A stretch of 64,000 nt of DNA from Halomonas sp. 'Soap Lake #6' (GCF_003031405.1 NZ_CP020469.1:372001-436000), one strand, 5' to 3'. Shown: positions 37,001 to 45,837, counted from the first letter of the stretch. Program-made: numbers and translations. The notes: generated by a model not told the origin, from the letters alone.

Positions 37001-37642
37001 GCCATTCATAATTACCTGATACAGCTAAGAGGGGCCAGCCCGCACCAAGCTTATCTTTACCTGCTACAAGGGCTGCATGACACTTATGCTGAATTAGTAT
37101 CTCCTCGAGCGTTAACGGAGCGATCACGACGCTTTGCGGACTGTGATATCGCGGTCAAATTCAGCTGCGCCGGGTTACGCTATGGTGAGTTCCAACTTCC
37201 CCCTCTAGGCGTTAGCGCCGACTACTTAGCGCCGGTGCCTGATATGGGCTTCACCTATCAGTATTACCCGGTCGTAAAGGGCCAGCGCTTGGTAGCCTCA
37301 GCGGAAGCGGAAGACCCAGAAGATAATGCTATCCGTTATCTGGGAATCAGCTTGCCCCGAGAATGGCGGCGCATGGGTATCCCCAGTTCCCATTTAGGCG
37401 TAGACCCACGCTGGCTGCTCAATAGCCGTGAGCGTTTCCAGCATGAGCCTGATTACAGGCAGGAGTATCACCAGAAAGCCAATCTGGTGCGGCTGTATCT
37501 TGATGACCTAACAGGCCAGGGCTCTATACAGTACTGGGATCACGCAAATAGACAATATCAAGCTATCGAGGACGAAATGACCTTTACCACGCACCCCTCG
37601 TCGTTGACCTGGGTATGGAACCAGCAGGGAGGCCGCCGATGA
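34070..37642 (+). CDS. T6SS effector, VasX-like with MIX-type motif
   Basis: 1190 aa from ATG 34070 (AAAGGACACCGGA in front). Residues 121-135 read GPCRGGFIYIFLNGR, fitting the MIX pattern hRxGhhYh of T6SS effectors. The N-terminal part resembles the VasX N-terminal/BTH_I2691 group. A long helical middle (about 280-640) follows. Hydrophobic segments lie at about 748-765, 838-858, 866-885 and 909-932, consistent with a pore-forming domain like that of Vibrio VasX. The last 25 codons (EDEMTFTTHPSSLTWVW...) recur in every spacer of the downstream array. The stop overlaps the first immunity gene (ATGA). Assignment as effector is strong by context; pore formation is inferred. Confidence 0.87.
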   Translation: MSQNHPCSPKAIYLEITGHHEDNDQNEYWLYQGDVAIEHLAERDASEGRFGPIVESQQEFSEEELADYRLVQKVGDIEVPLLLEEEISPCGLLPNQRAFQHNLMVSTVPMLYLDHQEIAGGPCRGGFIYIFLNGRLIRELVSTSLIDETIRFIDSDVAAYREQTDVPTVREYSGPPLAQLHLPLKLNGESANVRLAFSDHPWPWAHIEQLEANPSLIELRCQPLELNEPALTNMLQGQMRNLYEYSLEVGRDEYAGKALLDWLPPMRTRDAIYEQAWGSPRDYIEDPTADGWSALLDQLAAERAFFDSDEEEATFPDIDMAKRQRNFSPGLRGTLLQQWCNPLRPDDEQAEEAQLALIKAPTATEDCLATLRDQQLCCIFLRDPKQAAEHLIADIQATTELLMLLAESMKYHPHGASAELVHANCFMAEGPDGESNPRYLDQWLDRRLDRSRESLFCRLVKMEERRLARLRRDEALTALAELLDDVSPGALTHALHDAMLFDDLNLLEPYVILARSIDMLLNGLRPFDPKGTTEELADYRSPERCRATLDTLYEGKHLASTFFFQGKLCEVDDSWGAAYERDLDRITQASQQILSQEANAATLTADDMLALQNQLVEETNPTADVMRRLLNGSDAIVISTLPPLFAAIPWLKLGQTMSVDIASDYAELKGALGGGLSIKVELENGRIVWFAPREFQAVTAEMAQASAVLKATATTNALGGNAVSSSGNQTVRVTGGETSEWRFYGARAGYTAFWAVLAVLEVGNATAAGEEALTDLNGRSSAGVISSAFDAALLTAQGLKLTNSQWSWVVKANNTLDASYPRTRAWQEAMGEAGKYRGLATLGAGLLTTSLVAYDAYQLAQRGEKRAASWTAAQAVAIGVATIYGSGFGEAAGRVAEAQLIRSRLINSVLGWVGTLRPVPATVISLIASVFFQYRATNSRDDGFSLWVQYGPFGSRRDELESRLAQLAAQEEDKDSVAIHNYLIQLRGASPHQAYLYLLQGLHDTYAELVSPRALTERSRRFADCDIAVKFSCAGLRYGEFQLPPLGVSADYLAPVPDMGFTYQYYPVVKGQRLVASAEAEDPEDNAIRYLGISLPREWRRMGIPSSHLGVDPRWLLNSRERFQHEPDYRQEYHQKANLVRLYLDDLTGQGSIQYWDHANRQYQAIEDEMTFTTHPSSLTWVWNQQGGRR

Positions 37643-38814
37643 GCTTGCAAGACGAACCGCTAATGCCAGCAGACGGCTACGCCGAAACTGCCTACCGCGC
37701 TGATGCTATTCCCGAACAAAGCTATGCCCCACAAAATGATATGCTGCGCGGGCGGGTTCTTGAAGCCCGCCTACCCTGGGGTAATTATCTGGGTATAAAC
37801 CCCACCACTTATCAATACTCGGATCTTTGGTTTAAGGAATATAAATATATCGGTGATGACTATAATGACTACACCATGATCAATGAGTCTCGTTGGTCTA
37901 AACGAGTCGACGAAAATGTTAATGATTTCTATCGCATCACCCGATTTCTCTTTATTTTATTTACTCATGGCTTTAGCTTTATAAGAGGGGGAGGGTGGTT
38001 TATTTTTAGTGTAATTAGTGTGTGTACTCTGCTGTTCATCTTCGCAGCCGATACACTACTTCAAGCATTTACCCCTTTATTAATTGCTACCACTGTTTGT
38101 GGCATTGCAACCATTTTTCGCCAGCTGTGGGAAAAATACGAGTTAAAGTTTTATAAAAGCAATCGCAATTGGTCGAATGATTATGCTTTTTGTCGGCGTA
38201 CTGGCATGGTCAAGACATTTCGAGGGATCTTTCCTTTTTACGAGTTCGATGCTTATATCGAGATGACTGTAGGTACTCAGGGCTCCCAGTTCCATTCCCT
38301 TAAATTAGTTCATCGTTACCCTCATCGCAGCCCTGACTCCTTTTCTAAGCGCCCACTGGAGTTTAGTTTTACCGTGGATGGCAGTATTGCACAGCGCTAT
38401 GCCGCTTGGGATATGCTGCAGCGTTATATGGATGTCTCTCAGCCGCTACCGGATGTACCTGAATTAGAGCCCTTCCGGCATCTTGACCCAACCACCAAAG
38501 CCTTTGATGAGGCTGGCAAGCGTGGCCGCCCCGCTACCTATTGGCGCGATTTATATGCCAATAGCAGCGAGGAAGAGCTAAAAGCACTGCGCGAGGCGCA
38601 CCGCGCCGAGGTGGACAGCACCATTTGGGGTGGACGCCCAGACTTGATGGAACTCTCCGTGCCCAACTACCGCGAAACTCGCAAAGGCGAGCCGGAAGAC
38701 GTCAATGACTTTGGCCGGTTTCCCTGGAAGGAGGGTAAATTTGTTGACCGTCCGGAAGCGACCTCGTCCTTGGATTCAACGGATCAGCAGCCGAACGACG
38801 AACACCCACGCTGA
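37639..38814 (+). CDS. Predicted membrane immunity protein, array copy 1
   Basis: 391 aa, starting at ATG 37639 inside the effector stop (ATGA) with GCAGGGAGG in front. The N-terminal cytoplasmic part is about 1-98, followed by a hydrophobic stretch (about 101-115) and two membrane spans (about 119-137 and 142-161). A cytoplasmic C-terminal half includes KFYKSNRNW, FPFYEFDAYIEM, AAWDMLQRYMD and GKRGRPATYWRDLYANS. It resembles DUF6708-type proteins found beside T6SS effectors. As the gene coupled directly to the effector it is the likely cognate immunity protein. A membrane location suits neutralisation of a pore-former. Nearly identical to copy 4 (about nine differences by eye). Confidence 0.75.
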   Translation: MSLQDEPLMPADGYAETAYRADAIPEQSYAPQNDMLRGRVLEARLPWGNYLGINPTTYQYSDLWFKEYKYIGDDYNDYTMINESRWSKRVDENVNDFYRITRFLFILFTHGFSFIRGGGWFIFSVISVCTLLFIFAADTLLQAFTPLLIATTVCGIATIFRQLWEKYELKFYKSNRNWSNDYAFCRRTGMVKTFRGIFPFYEFDAYIEMTVGTQGSQFHSLKLVHRYPHRSPDSFSKRPLEFSFTVDGSIAQRYAAWDMLQRYMDVSQPLPDVPELEPFRHLDPTTKAFDEAGKRGRPATYWRDLYANSSEEELKALREAHRAEVDSTIWGGRPDLMELSVPNYRETRKGEPEDVNDFGRFPWKEGKFVDRPEATSSLDSTDQQPNDEHPR

Positions 38815-38987
38815 GTTAAAATCTGCAACCATCCATTGGTTACCCGCCGGGGAAGGCAGCTACCGCCTTCCCCGGCGGTAGCGTGGGCAGCCGTACCTAT
38901 TGCCATATCATTGACTGAGGACGAAATGACCTTTACCACACACCCTTCATCACTGACTTGGTTATGGCCCCAGCGGGGAGGCCGCCG
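38815..38987 (+). repeat. Array spacer 1: hairpin plus effector 3'-end copy
   Basis: A perfect 14-pair hairpin CCGCCGGGGAAGGC / GCCTTCCCCGGCGG (38844-38878, loop AGCTACC). Then at 38926-38991 come 22 codons encoding MTFTTHPSSLTWLWPQRGGR R-stop, with GAGGA six bases before. This matches the effector C-terminus except WLWPQR for WVWNQQ. The mini-ORF stop overlaps the next immunity ATG. Confidence 0.9.
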
Positions 38988-40196
38988 ATGAGCTTGCAAA
39001 ACGAACCTCTAAAGCAAGCGGACGGCTACGCCGAAACTGCCTACCGCGCTGATGCTATTCCCGAACAGAGCTATGCTCCCCAGAATGAGATGCTACGCGG
39101 GCGTATACTAGAGACCCGCCTACCCTGGGGGAGTTATTTGGGCATAAACCCTACCACTCATCAGTACTCGGAAAGCTGGTTTCGAGAGTATGACTATATG
39201 GGACGTGATTATCACGACCATACCATGATTAACGAGAAGCGCTGGTCAAAACGGGTTGATGAAAATATTGGTATTCTTTATCGGCTAATACGCTTTATCT
39301 TTGTTATTTACTCCCATGGCTTTAGTTTTATTAGAACTGGCGGAGGAGTGGGGGGAGGATGGCTGTTTACGGGTGTTGCCTTTGGTACAGCAATCCTTGG
39401 AAGCTTAGCTACTATTGTTTATGGAAATAATGAGTTTCCATGGGTTCTCGTAAAGCTTCTATTTTGGGTGGCTTTATTTTGCAGCATTGCTACTCTTTTC
39501 CTCCATCTATGGGAAAAGCATGAGTTAAAATTCTACAAAGGCAACCGTAATTGGTCAGATGATTATGCTTTTTGTCGACGCACCGGCATGGTCATGACCT
39601 CTCGAGGTGACTTCCCCTTCTATGAGTTCGATGCCTATATCGAAATGCGGGTAGGCACCCAAGGGTCACAGTTTCACTCGTTCAAAGTAATCCACCGCTA
39701 CCCTCATCGTAGCCCTGACCCGCTTACCAATAACTCACTGGAATTTAGCTTTGCCGTGGATGGCAGTATCACCCAGCGCTATGCTGTCTGGGATATGCTG
39801 CAGCGCTATATGGATGTCTCTCAGCCGCTACCGGATGTACCTGAATTAGAGCCCTTCCGTCACCTCGACCCGACCACCAAGGCCTACGACGAGGCTGGCA
39901 AGCGTGGCCGTCCCGCTACCTATTGGCGCGATTTATATGCCAATAGCAGCGAGGAAGAGCTAAAAGCACTGCGCGAGGCGCACCGCGCCGAGGTGGACAG
40001 CACCATTTGGGGTGGACGCCCAGACTTGATGGAACTCTCCGTGCCCAACTACCGCGAAACTCGCAAAGGCGAGCCGGAAGACGTCAATGACTTTGGCCGG
40101 TTTCCCTGGAAGGAGGGTAAATTTGTTGACCGTCCGGAAGCGACCCCGTCCTTGGGTTCAACGGATCAGCAGCTGAACGACGAACACACTCGCTGA
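38988..40196 (+). CDS. Predicted membrane immunity protein, array copy 2
   Basis: 402 aa, same plan as copy 1. The N-terminus (MSLQNEPLKQADGYAETAYR) and the C-terminal 130 residues are conserved. The middle (about 98-170) is distinct: LYRLIRFIFVIYSHGFSF, a Gly-rich GGGVGGGWLF and spans TGVAFGTAILGSLATIVYG and VLVKLLFWVALFCSIATLF. The divergent middle suggests altered toxin specificity. GGGGAGG lies seven bases before the ATG, and the ATG overlaps the stop of the effector-tail mini-ORF in the spacer. Confidence 0.75.
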   Translation: MSLQNEPLKQADGYAETAYRADAIPEQSYAPQNEMLRGRILETRLPWGSYLGINPTTHQYSESWFREYDYMGRDYHDHTMINEKRWSKRVDENIGILYRLIRFIFVIYSHGFSFIRTGGGVGGGWLFTGVAFGTAILGSLATIVYGNNEFPWVLVKLLFWVALFCSIATLFLHLWEKHELKFYKGNRNWSDDYAFCRRTGMVMTSRGDFPFYEFDAYIEMRVGTQGSQFHSFKVIHRYPHRSPDPLTNNSLEFSFAVDGSITQRYAVWDMLQRYMDVSQPLPDVPELEPFRHLDPTTKAYDEAGKRGRPATYWRDLYANSSEEELKALREAHRAEVDSTIWGGRPDLMELSVPNYRETRKGEPEDVNDFGRFPWKEGKFVDRPEATPSLGSTDQQLNDEHTR

Positions 40197-40369
40197 GTTA
40201 AAATCTGCAACCGTCCATTGGTTACCCTCCGGGGAAGGCAGCTACCGCCTGCCCCAGCGGTAGCGTGGGCAGTCGTATTTATTACCATATCATTGACTGA
40301 GGACGAAATGACCTTTACCACACACCCTTCCTCACTGACTTGGTTATGGCCCCAGCAGGGAGGCCGTCG
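40197..40369 (+). repeat. Array spacer 2: degraded hairpin plus effector 3'-end copy
   Basis: The hairpin position 40226-40260 has three mismatches (CCTCC.., GCCTGCCCCAGCGG), so the structure is weaker here. The effector-tail copy is intact at 40308-40373 (MTFTTHPSSLTWLWPQQGGR). Confidence 0.9.
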
Positions 40370-41581
40370 ATGAGCTTGCAAAACGAACCTCTAAAGCAAG
40401 CGGACGGCTACGCTGAAACTGCCTACCGCGCTGATGCTATTCCCGAACAGAGCTACGCTCCTCAAAATGAGATGTTGCGGGGGCGTATCCTCGAAAATCG
40501 CCTACCTTGGGGCAGTTATCGGGGGGTAAACCCGACCACATATCAGTATTCGGAAAGCTGGTTCCGAGAATATCAATATATCGGTGAGGATTATCATGGT
40601 CATACCATGATCAATGAGAAGCGCTGGTCGCAATATGTCGAAGAAAACGTAGGTGGGCTATATCGAATATGCCGGTTCCTTATTTTCCTTTACTCCCATG
40701 GTTTTAGTTTTATCTTGCCCGGGGGGGGGCGAGTGGGGGGAGGGGTAATATTTACAAGCATCGCAATCTTTGCCAGCTTGGTAGGAACGATTGGGCAGCT
40801 TTTTGTTGAGGAACCGCAGTTTCCTTTTGTGCTTCTTGGTGCTCCGCTGGCCGTCGCTATATTCTGCGGCTTTGCCACTCTTATTCTTTACTTCTGGGAT
40901 AAATACGAACTTAGATTTTATAAACGCAACCGTAACTGGACGGACGACTTAGCTTTCTGTCGTAGTACCGGTATGGCAAAGACATCTATAGGCGACTTTC
41001 CTTTTTACGAATTCGATGCCTATATCGAGATGACTATAGGCACTCAAGGTTCTCAGTTCCATTCGCTCAAGGTGATCCACCGCTACCCTCATCGTAGCCA
41101 ATTGCCGCATACTAAAGACCCGCTAGAGTTTAGTTTTACTGTGGATGGAAGCATCACACAGCTGTATGCCGCTTGGGATATGTTGCAGCGTTACATGGAC
41201 GTTAGTCAGCCATTGCCAGATATTCCCCAAGTTGAGCCCTTCCGTCACCTCGACCCGACCACCAAGGCCTACGACGAGGCTGGCAAGCGTGGCCGTCCTG
41301 CTACCTACTGGCGTGATTTATATGCCAATAGCAGCGCGGAAGAGCTCAAAGCACTGCGCGAGACGCACCGCGCCGAGGTGGACAGCACCATTTGGGGTGG
41401 ACGCCCAGACTTGATGGAACTCTCCGTGCCCAACTACCGCGAAACTCGCAAAGGCGAGCCGGAAGACGTCAATGACTTTGGCCGGTTTCCCTGGAAGGAG
41501 GGTAAATTTGTTGACCGTCCGGAAGCGACCTCGTCCTTGGATTCAACGGATCAGCAGCCGAACGACGAACACCCACGCTGA
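40370..41581 (+). CDS. Predicted membrane immunity protein, array copy 3
   Basis: 403 aa. It shares a middle-region type with copy 5: GLYRICRFLIFLYSHGFSFI, LPGGGRVGGGVIF, then YFWDKYELRFYKRNRNWTDD. Membrane spans lie at about 130-148 and 158-180. Its 3' end and following spacer are the same as those of copy 1 (ending TDQQPNDEHPR), a sign of recombination within the array. A C9-type G run at 40722-40729 lies in the coding region and is a possible slippage site. Confidence 0.75.
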   Translation: MSLQNEPLKQADGYAETAYRADAIPEQSYAPQNEMLRGRILENRLPWGSYRGVNPTTYQYSESWFREYQYIGEDYHGHTMINEKRWSQYVEENVGGLYRICRFLIFLYSHGFSFILPGGGRVGGGVIFTSIAIFASLVGTIGQLFVEEPQFPFVLLGAPLAVAIFCGFATLILYFWDKYELRFYKRNRNWTDDLAFCRSTGMAKTSIGDFPFYEFDAYIEMTIGTQGSQFHSLKVIHRYPHRSQLPHTKDPLEFSFTVDGSITQLYAAWDMLQRYMDVSQPLPDIPQVEPFRHLDPTTKAYDEAGKRGRPATYWRDLYANSSAEELKALRETHRAEVDSTIWGGRPDLMELSVPNYRETRKGEPEDVNDFGRFPWKEGKFVDRPEATSSLDSTDQQPNDEHPR

Positions 41582-41754
41582 GTTAAAATCTGCAACCATC
41601 CATTGGTTACCCGCCGGGGAAGGCAGCTACCGCCTTCCCCGGCGGTAGCGTGGGCAGCCGTACCTATTGCCATATCATTGACTGAGGACGAAATGACCTT
41701 TACCACACACCCTTCATCACTGACTTGGTTATGGCCCCAGCGGGGAGGCCTCCG
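41582..41754 (+). repeat. Array spacer 3: hairpin plus effector 3'-end copy
   Basis: Perfect 14-pair hairpin at 41611-41645. Effector-tail copy at 41693-41758, ending GGLR instead of GGRR. Otherwise the same bases as spacer 1. Confidence 0.9.
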
Positions 41755-42930
41755 ATGAGCTTGCAAAACGAACCACTAACGCCTGAGGAAGGTTACGCTG
41801 AAACAGCCTACCGTGCCGATGCTATCCCCGAACAGAGCTATGCACCACAAAATGAGATGCTGCGCGGGCGGGTTCTTGAAGCCCGCCTACCCTGGGGTAA
41901 TTATCTGGGTATAAACCCCACCACTTATCAATACTCGGATCTTTGGTTTAAGGAATATAAATATATCGGTGATGACTATAATGACTACACCATGATCAAT
42001 GAGTCTCGTTGGTCTAAACGAGTCGACGAAAATGTTAATGATTTCTATCGCATCACCCGATTTCTCTTTATTTTATTTACTCATGGCTTTAGCTTTATAA
42101 GAGGGGGAGGGTGGTTTATTTTTAGTGTAATTAGTGTGTGTACTCTGCTGTTCATCTTCGCAGCCGATACACTACTTCAAGCATTTACCCCTTTATTAAT
42201 TGCTACCACTGTTTGTGGCATTGCAACCATTCTTCGCCAGCTGTGGGAAAAATACGAGTTAAAGTTTTATAAAAGCAATCGCAATTGGTCGAATGATTAT
42301 GCTTTTTGTCGGCGTATTGGCATGGTCAAGACATTTCGAGGGATCTTTCCTTTTTACGAGTTCGATGCTTATATCGAGATGACTGTAGGTACTCAGGGCT
42401 CCCAGTTCCATTCCCTTAAATTAGTTCATCGTTACCCTCATCGCAGCCCTGACTCCTTTTCTAAGCGCCCACTGGAGTTTAGTTTTACCGTGGATGGCAG
42501 TATTGCACAGCGCTATGCCGCTTGGGATATGCTGCAGCGTTATATGGATGTCTCTCAGCCGCTACCGGATGTACCTGAATTAGAGCCCTTCCGGCATCTT
42601 GACCCAACCACCAAAGCCTTTGATGAGGCTGGCAAGCGTGGCCGCCCCGCTACCTATTGGCGCGATTTATATGCCAATAGCAGCGAGGAAGAGCTAAAAG
42701 CACTGCGCGAGGCGCACCGCGCCGAGGTGGACAGCACCATTTGGGGTGGACGCCCAGACTTGATGGAACTCTCCGTGCCCAACTACCGCGAAACTCGCAA
42801 AGGCGAGCCGGAAGACGTCAATGACTTTGGCCGGTTTCCCTGGAAGGAGGGTAAATTTGTTGACCGTCCGGAAGCGACCTCGTCCTTGGGTTCAACGGAT
42901 CAGCAGCCGAACGACGAACACACTCGCTGA
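41755..42930 (+). CDS. Predicted membrane immunity protein, array copy 4
   Basis: 391 aa. From residue 35 onward it is almost the same as copy 1 (differences include F160L and RRTG to RRIG); the first 34 residues differ more (MSLQNEPLTPEEGYAETAYR). This shows a recent duplication or gene conversion across 4 kb of array. Same membrane spans as copy 1 (FIFSVISVCTLLFIFAADTL, FTPLLIATTVCGIATI). Confidence 0.75.
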   Translation: MSLQNEPLTPEEGYAETAYRADAIPEQSYAPQNEMLRGRVLEARLPWGNYLGINPTTYQYSDLWFKEYKYIGDDYNDYTMINESRWSKRVDENVNDFYRITRFLFILFTHGFSFIRGGGWFIFSVISVCTLLFIFAADTLLQAFTPLLIATTVCGIATILRQLWEKYELKFYKSNRNWSNDYAFCRRIGMVKTFRGIFPFYEFDAYIEMTVGTQGSQFHSLKLVHRYPHRSPDSFSKRPLEFSFTVDGSIAQRYAAWDMLQRYMDVSQPLPDVPELEPFRHLDPTTKAFDEAGKRGRPATYWRDLYANSSEEELKALREAHRAEVDSTIWGGRPDLMELSVPNYRETRKGEPEDVNDFGRFPWKEGKFVDRPEATSSLGSTDQQPNDEHTR

Positions 42931-43103
42931 GTTAAAATCTGCAACCATCCATTGGTTACCCGCCGGGGAAGGCAGCTACCGCCTTCCCCGGCGGTAGCGT
43001 GGGCAGCCGTACCTATTGCCATATCATTGACTGAGGACGAAATGACCTTTACCACACACCCTTCATCACTGACTTGGTTATGGCCCCAGCAGGGAGGCCG
43101 CCG
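42931..43103 (+). repeat. Array spacer 4: hairpin plus effector 3'-end copy
   Basis: Perfect 14-pair hairpin at 42960-42994 and effector-tail copy at 43042-43107 (ends PQQGGRR). Confidence 0.9.
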
Positions 43104-44297
43104 ATGAGCCTGCAAAACGAACCTCTAAAGCAAGCGGACGGCTACGCCGAAACTGCCTACCGCGCTGATGCTATTCCCGAACAGAGCTACGCTCCTCAAA
43201 ACGAGATGTTGCGTGGGCGTATCCTCGAAACTCGCCTGCCCTGGGGTAGTTATCTAGGTGTTAACCCAACTACTTATCAGTACTCGGAAAGCTGGTTTCG
43301 GGAGTATCAATATATCGGTAAAGGCTATCATGATCACACCATGATCAATGAGAGGCGTTGGTCGCAATATGTCGATGAAAACGTAGGCGGGCTATATCGA
43401 ATATGTCGGTTCCTTCTTTTCCTCTATTCCCATGGCTTTAGCTTTATTCTACCTGGGGGTAAGCGGGCCGGGGGGGGGGTAATATTTACGGGGATAGTGG
43501 CATTCGGAACCCCTCTATTTATTTTTTCAGCGGATATTTGGCTACAGGGGTTTATACCCCTCGCTATTGCATCGGCCATTTGTGGGTCTGCTACCCTTAT
43601 TCTCTACTTCTGGGACAAATACGAACTTAGATTTTATAAACGCAACCGTAACTGGACGGACGACTTAGCTTTCTGTCGTAGTACTGGTATGGTTAAGACA
43701 TCTATAGGAGACTTTCCTTTTTACGAATTCGATGCCTATATCGAGATGACTATAGGCACTCAAGGTTCTCAGTTCCATTCGCTCAAGGTGATCCACCGCT
43801 ACCCCCATCGCAGTCAACTGCCGCATACCAAAGACCCGCTGGAATTTAGCTTTACTGTGGATGGCAGCATTGCCCAGTTATACGCCGCTTGGGATATGCT
43901 GCAGCGCTATATGGACGTTAGTCAGCCATTGCCAGATATTCCTCAAGTTGAGCCCTTCCGTCACCTCGACCCGACCACCAAGTCCTATGATGAGGCTGGT
44001 AAGCGTGGCCGTCCCGCTACCTATTGGCGCGATTTATATGCCAATAGCAGCGCGGAAGAGCTAAAAGCACTGCGCGAGGCGCACCGCGCCGAGGTGGACA
44101 GCACCATTTGGGGTGGACGCCCAGACGTGATGGAACTCTCCGTGCCCAACTACCGCGAAACCCGCAAGGGCGAACCGGAAGACGTCAATGACTTTGGGCG
44201 CTTTCCCTGGAAAGCTGGCAAGTTCGTTGACCGGCCGGAAGCGATCCCCTCCGAGGATTCACCGGATCAGCAGCAGAAAGACGAACACACTCGCTGA
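43104..44297 (+). CDS. Predicted membrane immunity protein, array copy 5
   Basis: 397 aa. The middle is related to copy 3 at both flanks (GLYRICRFLLFLYSHGFSFI and YFWDKYELRFYKRNRNW) but the spans differ (TGIVAFGTPLFIFSADIWLQ, FIPLAIASAICGSATLILY). The second span resembles copies 1 and 7, so the copy is a mosaic. The C-terminal tail is its own (IPSEDSPDQQQKDEHTR). A G-run at 43471-43478 is another possible slippage site. Confidence 0.75.
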   Translation: MSLQNEPLKQADGYAETAYRADAIPEQSYAPQNEMLRGRILETRLPWGSYLGVNPTTYQYSESWFREYQYIGKGYHDHTMINERRWSQYVDENVGGLYRICRFLLFLYSHGFSFILPGGKRAGGGVIFTGIVAFGTPLFIFSADIWLQGFIPLAIASAICGSATLILYFWDKYELRFYKRNRNWTDDLAFCRSTGMVKTSIGDFPFYEFDAYIEMTIGTQGSQFHSLKVIHRYPHRSQLPHTKDPLEFSFTVDGSIAQLYAAWDMLQRYMDVSQPLPDIPQVEPFRHLDPTTKSYDEAGKRGRPATYWRDLYANSSAEELKALREAHRAEVDSTIWGGRPDVMELSVPNYRETRKGEPEDVNDFGRFPWKAGKFVDRPEAIPSEDSPDQQQKDEHTR

Positions 44298-44470
44298 GTT
44301 AAAATCTGCAACCATCCATTGGTTACCCTCCGGGGAAGGCAGCTACCGCCTTCCCCGGCGGTAGCGTGGGCAGCCGTACCTATTGCCATGTCATTGACTG
44401 AGGACGAAATGACCTTTACCACACACCCTTCATCACTGACTTGGTTATGGCCCCAGCAGGGAGGCCGCCG
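44298..44470 (+). repeat. Array spacer 5: hairpin plus effector 3'-end copy
   Basis: Hairpin at 44327-44361 with one mismatch (CCTCC). Effector-tail copy at 44409-44474. Confidence 0.9.
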
Positions 44471-45664
44471 ATGAGCCTGCAAAACGAACCTCTAAAGCAA
44501 GCGGACGGCTACGCCGAAACTGCCTACCGCGCTGATGCTATTCCCGAACAGAGCTACGCTCCTCAAAATGAGATGTTGCGGGGGCGGGTTCTTGAAGCCC
44601 GCCTACCCTGGGGTAATTATCTGGGTATAAACCCCACCACTTATCAATACTCGGATCTTTGGTTTAAGGAATATAAATATATCGGTGATGACTATAATGA
44701 CTACACCATGATCAATGAGTCTCGTTGGTCTAAACGAGTCGACGAAAATGTTAATGATCTATACCGGATTGGTAGGTTCTTTTTTATTATCTTTTCTCAT
44801 CTTTTTAGTTTTACCGGTGGAGGTGGGTGGGTATTTACTGGGATTGCCATTTTCGTTTCTGTTGCAGGGACTATAGGTCAATTATTCGTTGATGAGCCGC
44901 GCTTTCCTTTTTTGCTACTCGGTATTCCCCTAACTATGGGGGCTATCTGTAGTGTTGCAACTATTTTTCGTTGGCTCTGGGAAAAGCATGAAATAAAATT
45001 TTATAAAGGCAATCGCAATTGGTCGAATGACCATGCCTTCTGCCGGCGTACCGGCATGGTCAAAACGGATATCGGTAGCTTTCCTTTTTACGAATTCGAT
45101 CCCTATATCGAGATGACAGTGGGCACCCAGGGCTCGCAGTTTCATTCGTTCAAGCTTATCCACCGCTACCCCCATCGCAGTCGCTTGCCGCATACCAAGG
45201 ATCCGCTGGAATTTAGCTTTGCCCTGGATGGCAGTATTGCCCAGCGCTATGCAGTATGGGATATGTTGCAGCGCTATATGGATGTCTCTCAACCGTTGCC
45301 GGATGTACCTGAATTAGAGCCCTTCCGTCACCTCGACCCGACCACCAAGGCCTACGACGAGGCTGGCAAGCGTGGCCGTCCCGCTACCTATTGGCGCGAT
45401 TTATATGCCAATAGCAGCGAGGAAGAGCTAAAAGCACTGCGCGAGGCGCACCGCGCCGAGGTGGACAGCACCATTTGGGGTGGACGCCCAGACTTGATGG
45501 AACTCTCCGTGCCCAACTACCGCGAAACCCGTAAGGGCGAGCCGGAAGACGTCAATGACTTTGGCCGGTTTCCCTGGAAGGAGGGTAAATTTGTTGACCG
45601 TCCGGAAGCGACCTCGTCCTTGGGTTCAACGGATCAGCAGCCGAACGACGAACACCCACGCTGA
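44471..45664 (+). CDS. Predicted membrane immunity protein, array copy 6
   Basis: 397 aa and clearly mosaic. Residues about 35-96 equal copies 1 and 4 (MLRGRVLEARLPWGNYLGIN, INESRWSKRVDENVND). The middle then switches to a type near copy 3 (IFVSVAGTIGQLFVDEPRFP, FLLLGIPLTMGAICSVATIF), and WEKHEIKFYKGNRNW follows. The C-terminal half is the common one. Confidence 0.75.
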   Translation: MSLQNEPLKQADGYAETAYRADAIPEQSYAPQNEMLRGRVLEARLPWGNYLGINPTTYQYSDLWFKEYKYIGDDYNDYTMINESRWSKRVDENVNDLYRIGRFFFIIFSHLFSFTGGGGWVFTGIAIFVSVAGTIGQLFVDEPRFPFLLLGIPLTMGAICSVATIFRWLWEKHEIKFYKGNRNWSNDHAFCRRTGMVKTDIGSFPFYEFDPYIEMTVGTQGSQFHSFKLIHRYPHRSRLPHTKDPLEFSFALDGSIAQRYAVWDMLQRYMDVSQPLPDVPELEPFRHLDPTTKAYDEAGKRGRPATYWRDLYANSSEEELKALREAHRAEVDSTIWGGRPDLMELSVPNYRETRKGEPEDVNDFGRFPWKEGKFVDRPEATSSLGSTDQQPNDEHPR

Positions 45665-45837
45665 GTTAAAATCTGCAACCATCCATTGGTTACCCTCCGG
45701 GGAAGGCAGCTACCGCCTTCCCCGGCGGTAGCGTGGGCAGTCGTATTTATTGCCATATCACTGACTGAGGACGAAATGACCTTTTCCACACATCCTTCAT
45801 CACTGACTTGGTTATGGCCCCAGCAGGGAGGCCGCCG
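45665..45837 (+). repeat. Array spacer 6: hairpin plus effector 3'-end copy
   Basis: Hairpin at 45694-45728 with one mismatch. Effector-tail copy at 45776-45841, with MTFSTHPSS instead of MTFTTHPSS. Confidence 0.9.

Noticed and set aside
38784..38999. A 71-codon minus-strand ORF repeated in every immunity spacer
   Set aside because: It is the antisense of the hairpin and effector-tail copy; it recurs because the spacer recurs and has no ribosome site of its own.
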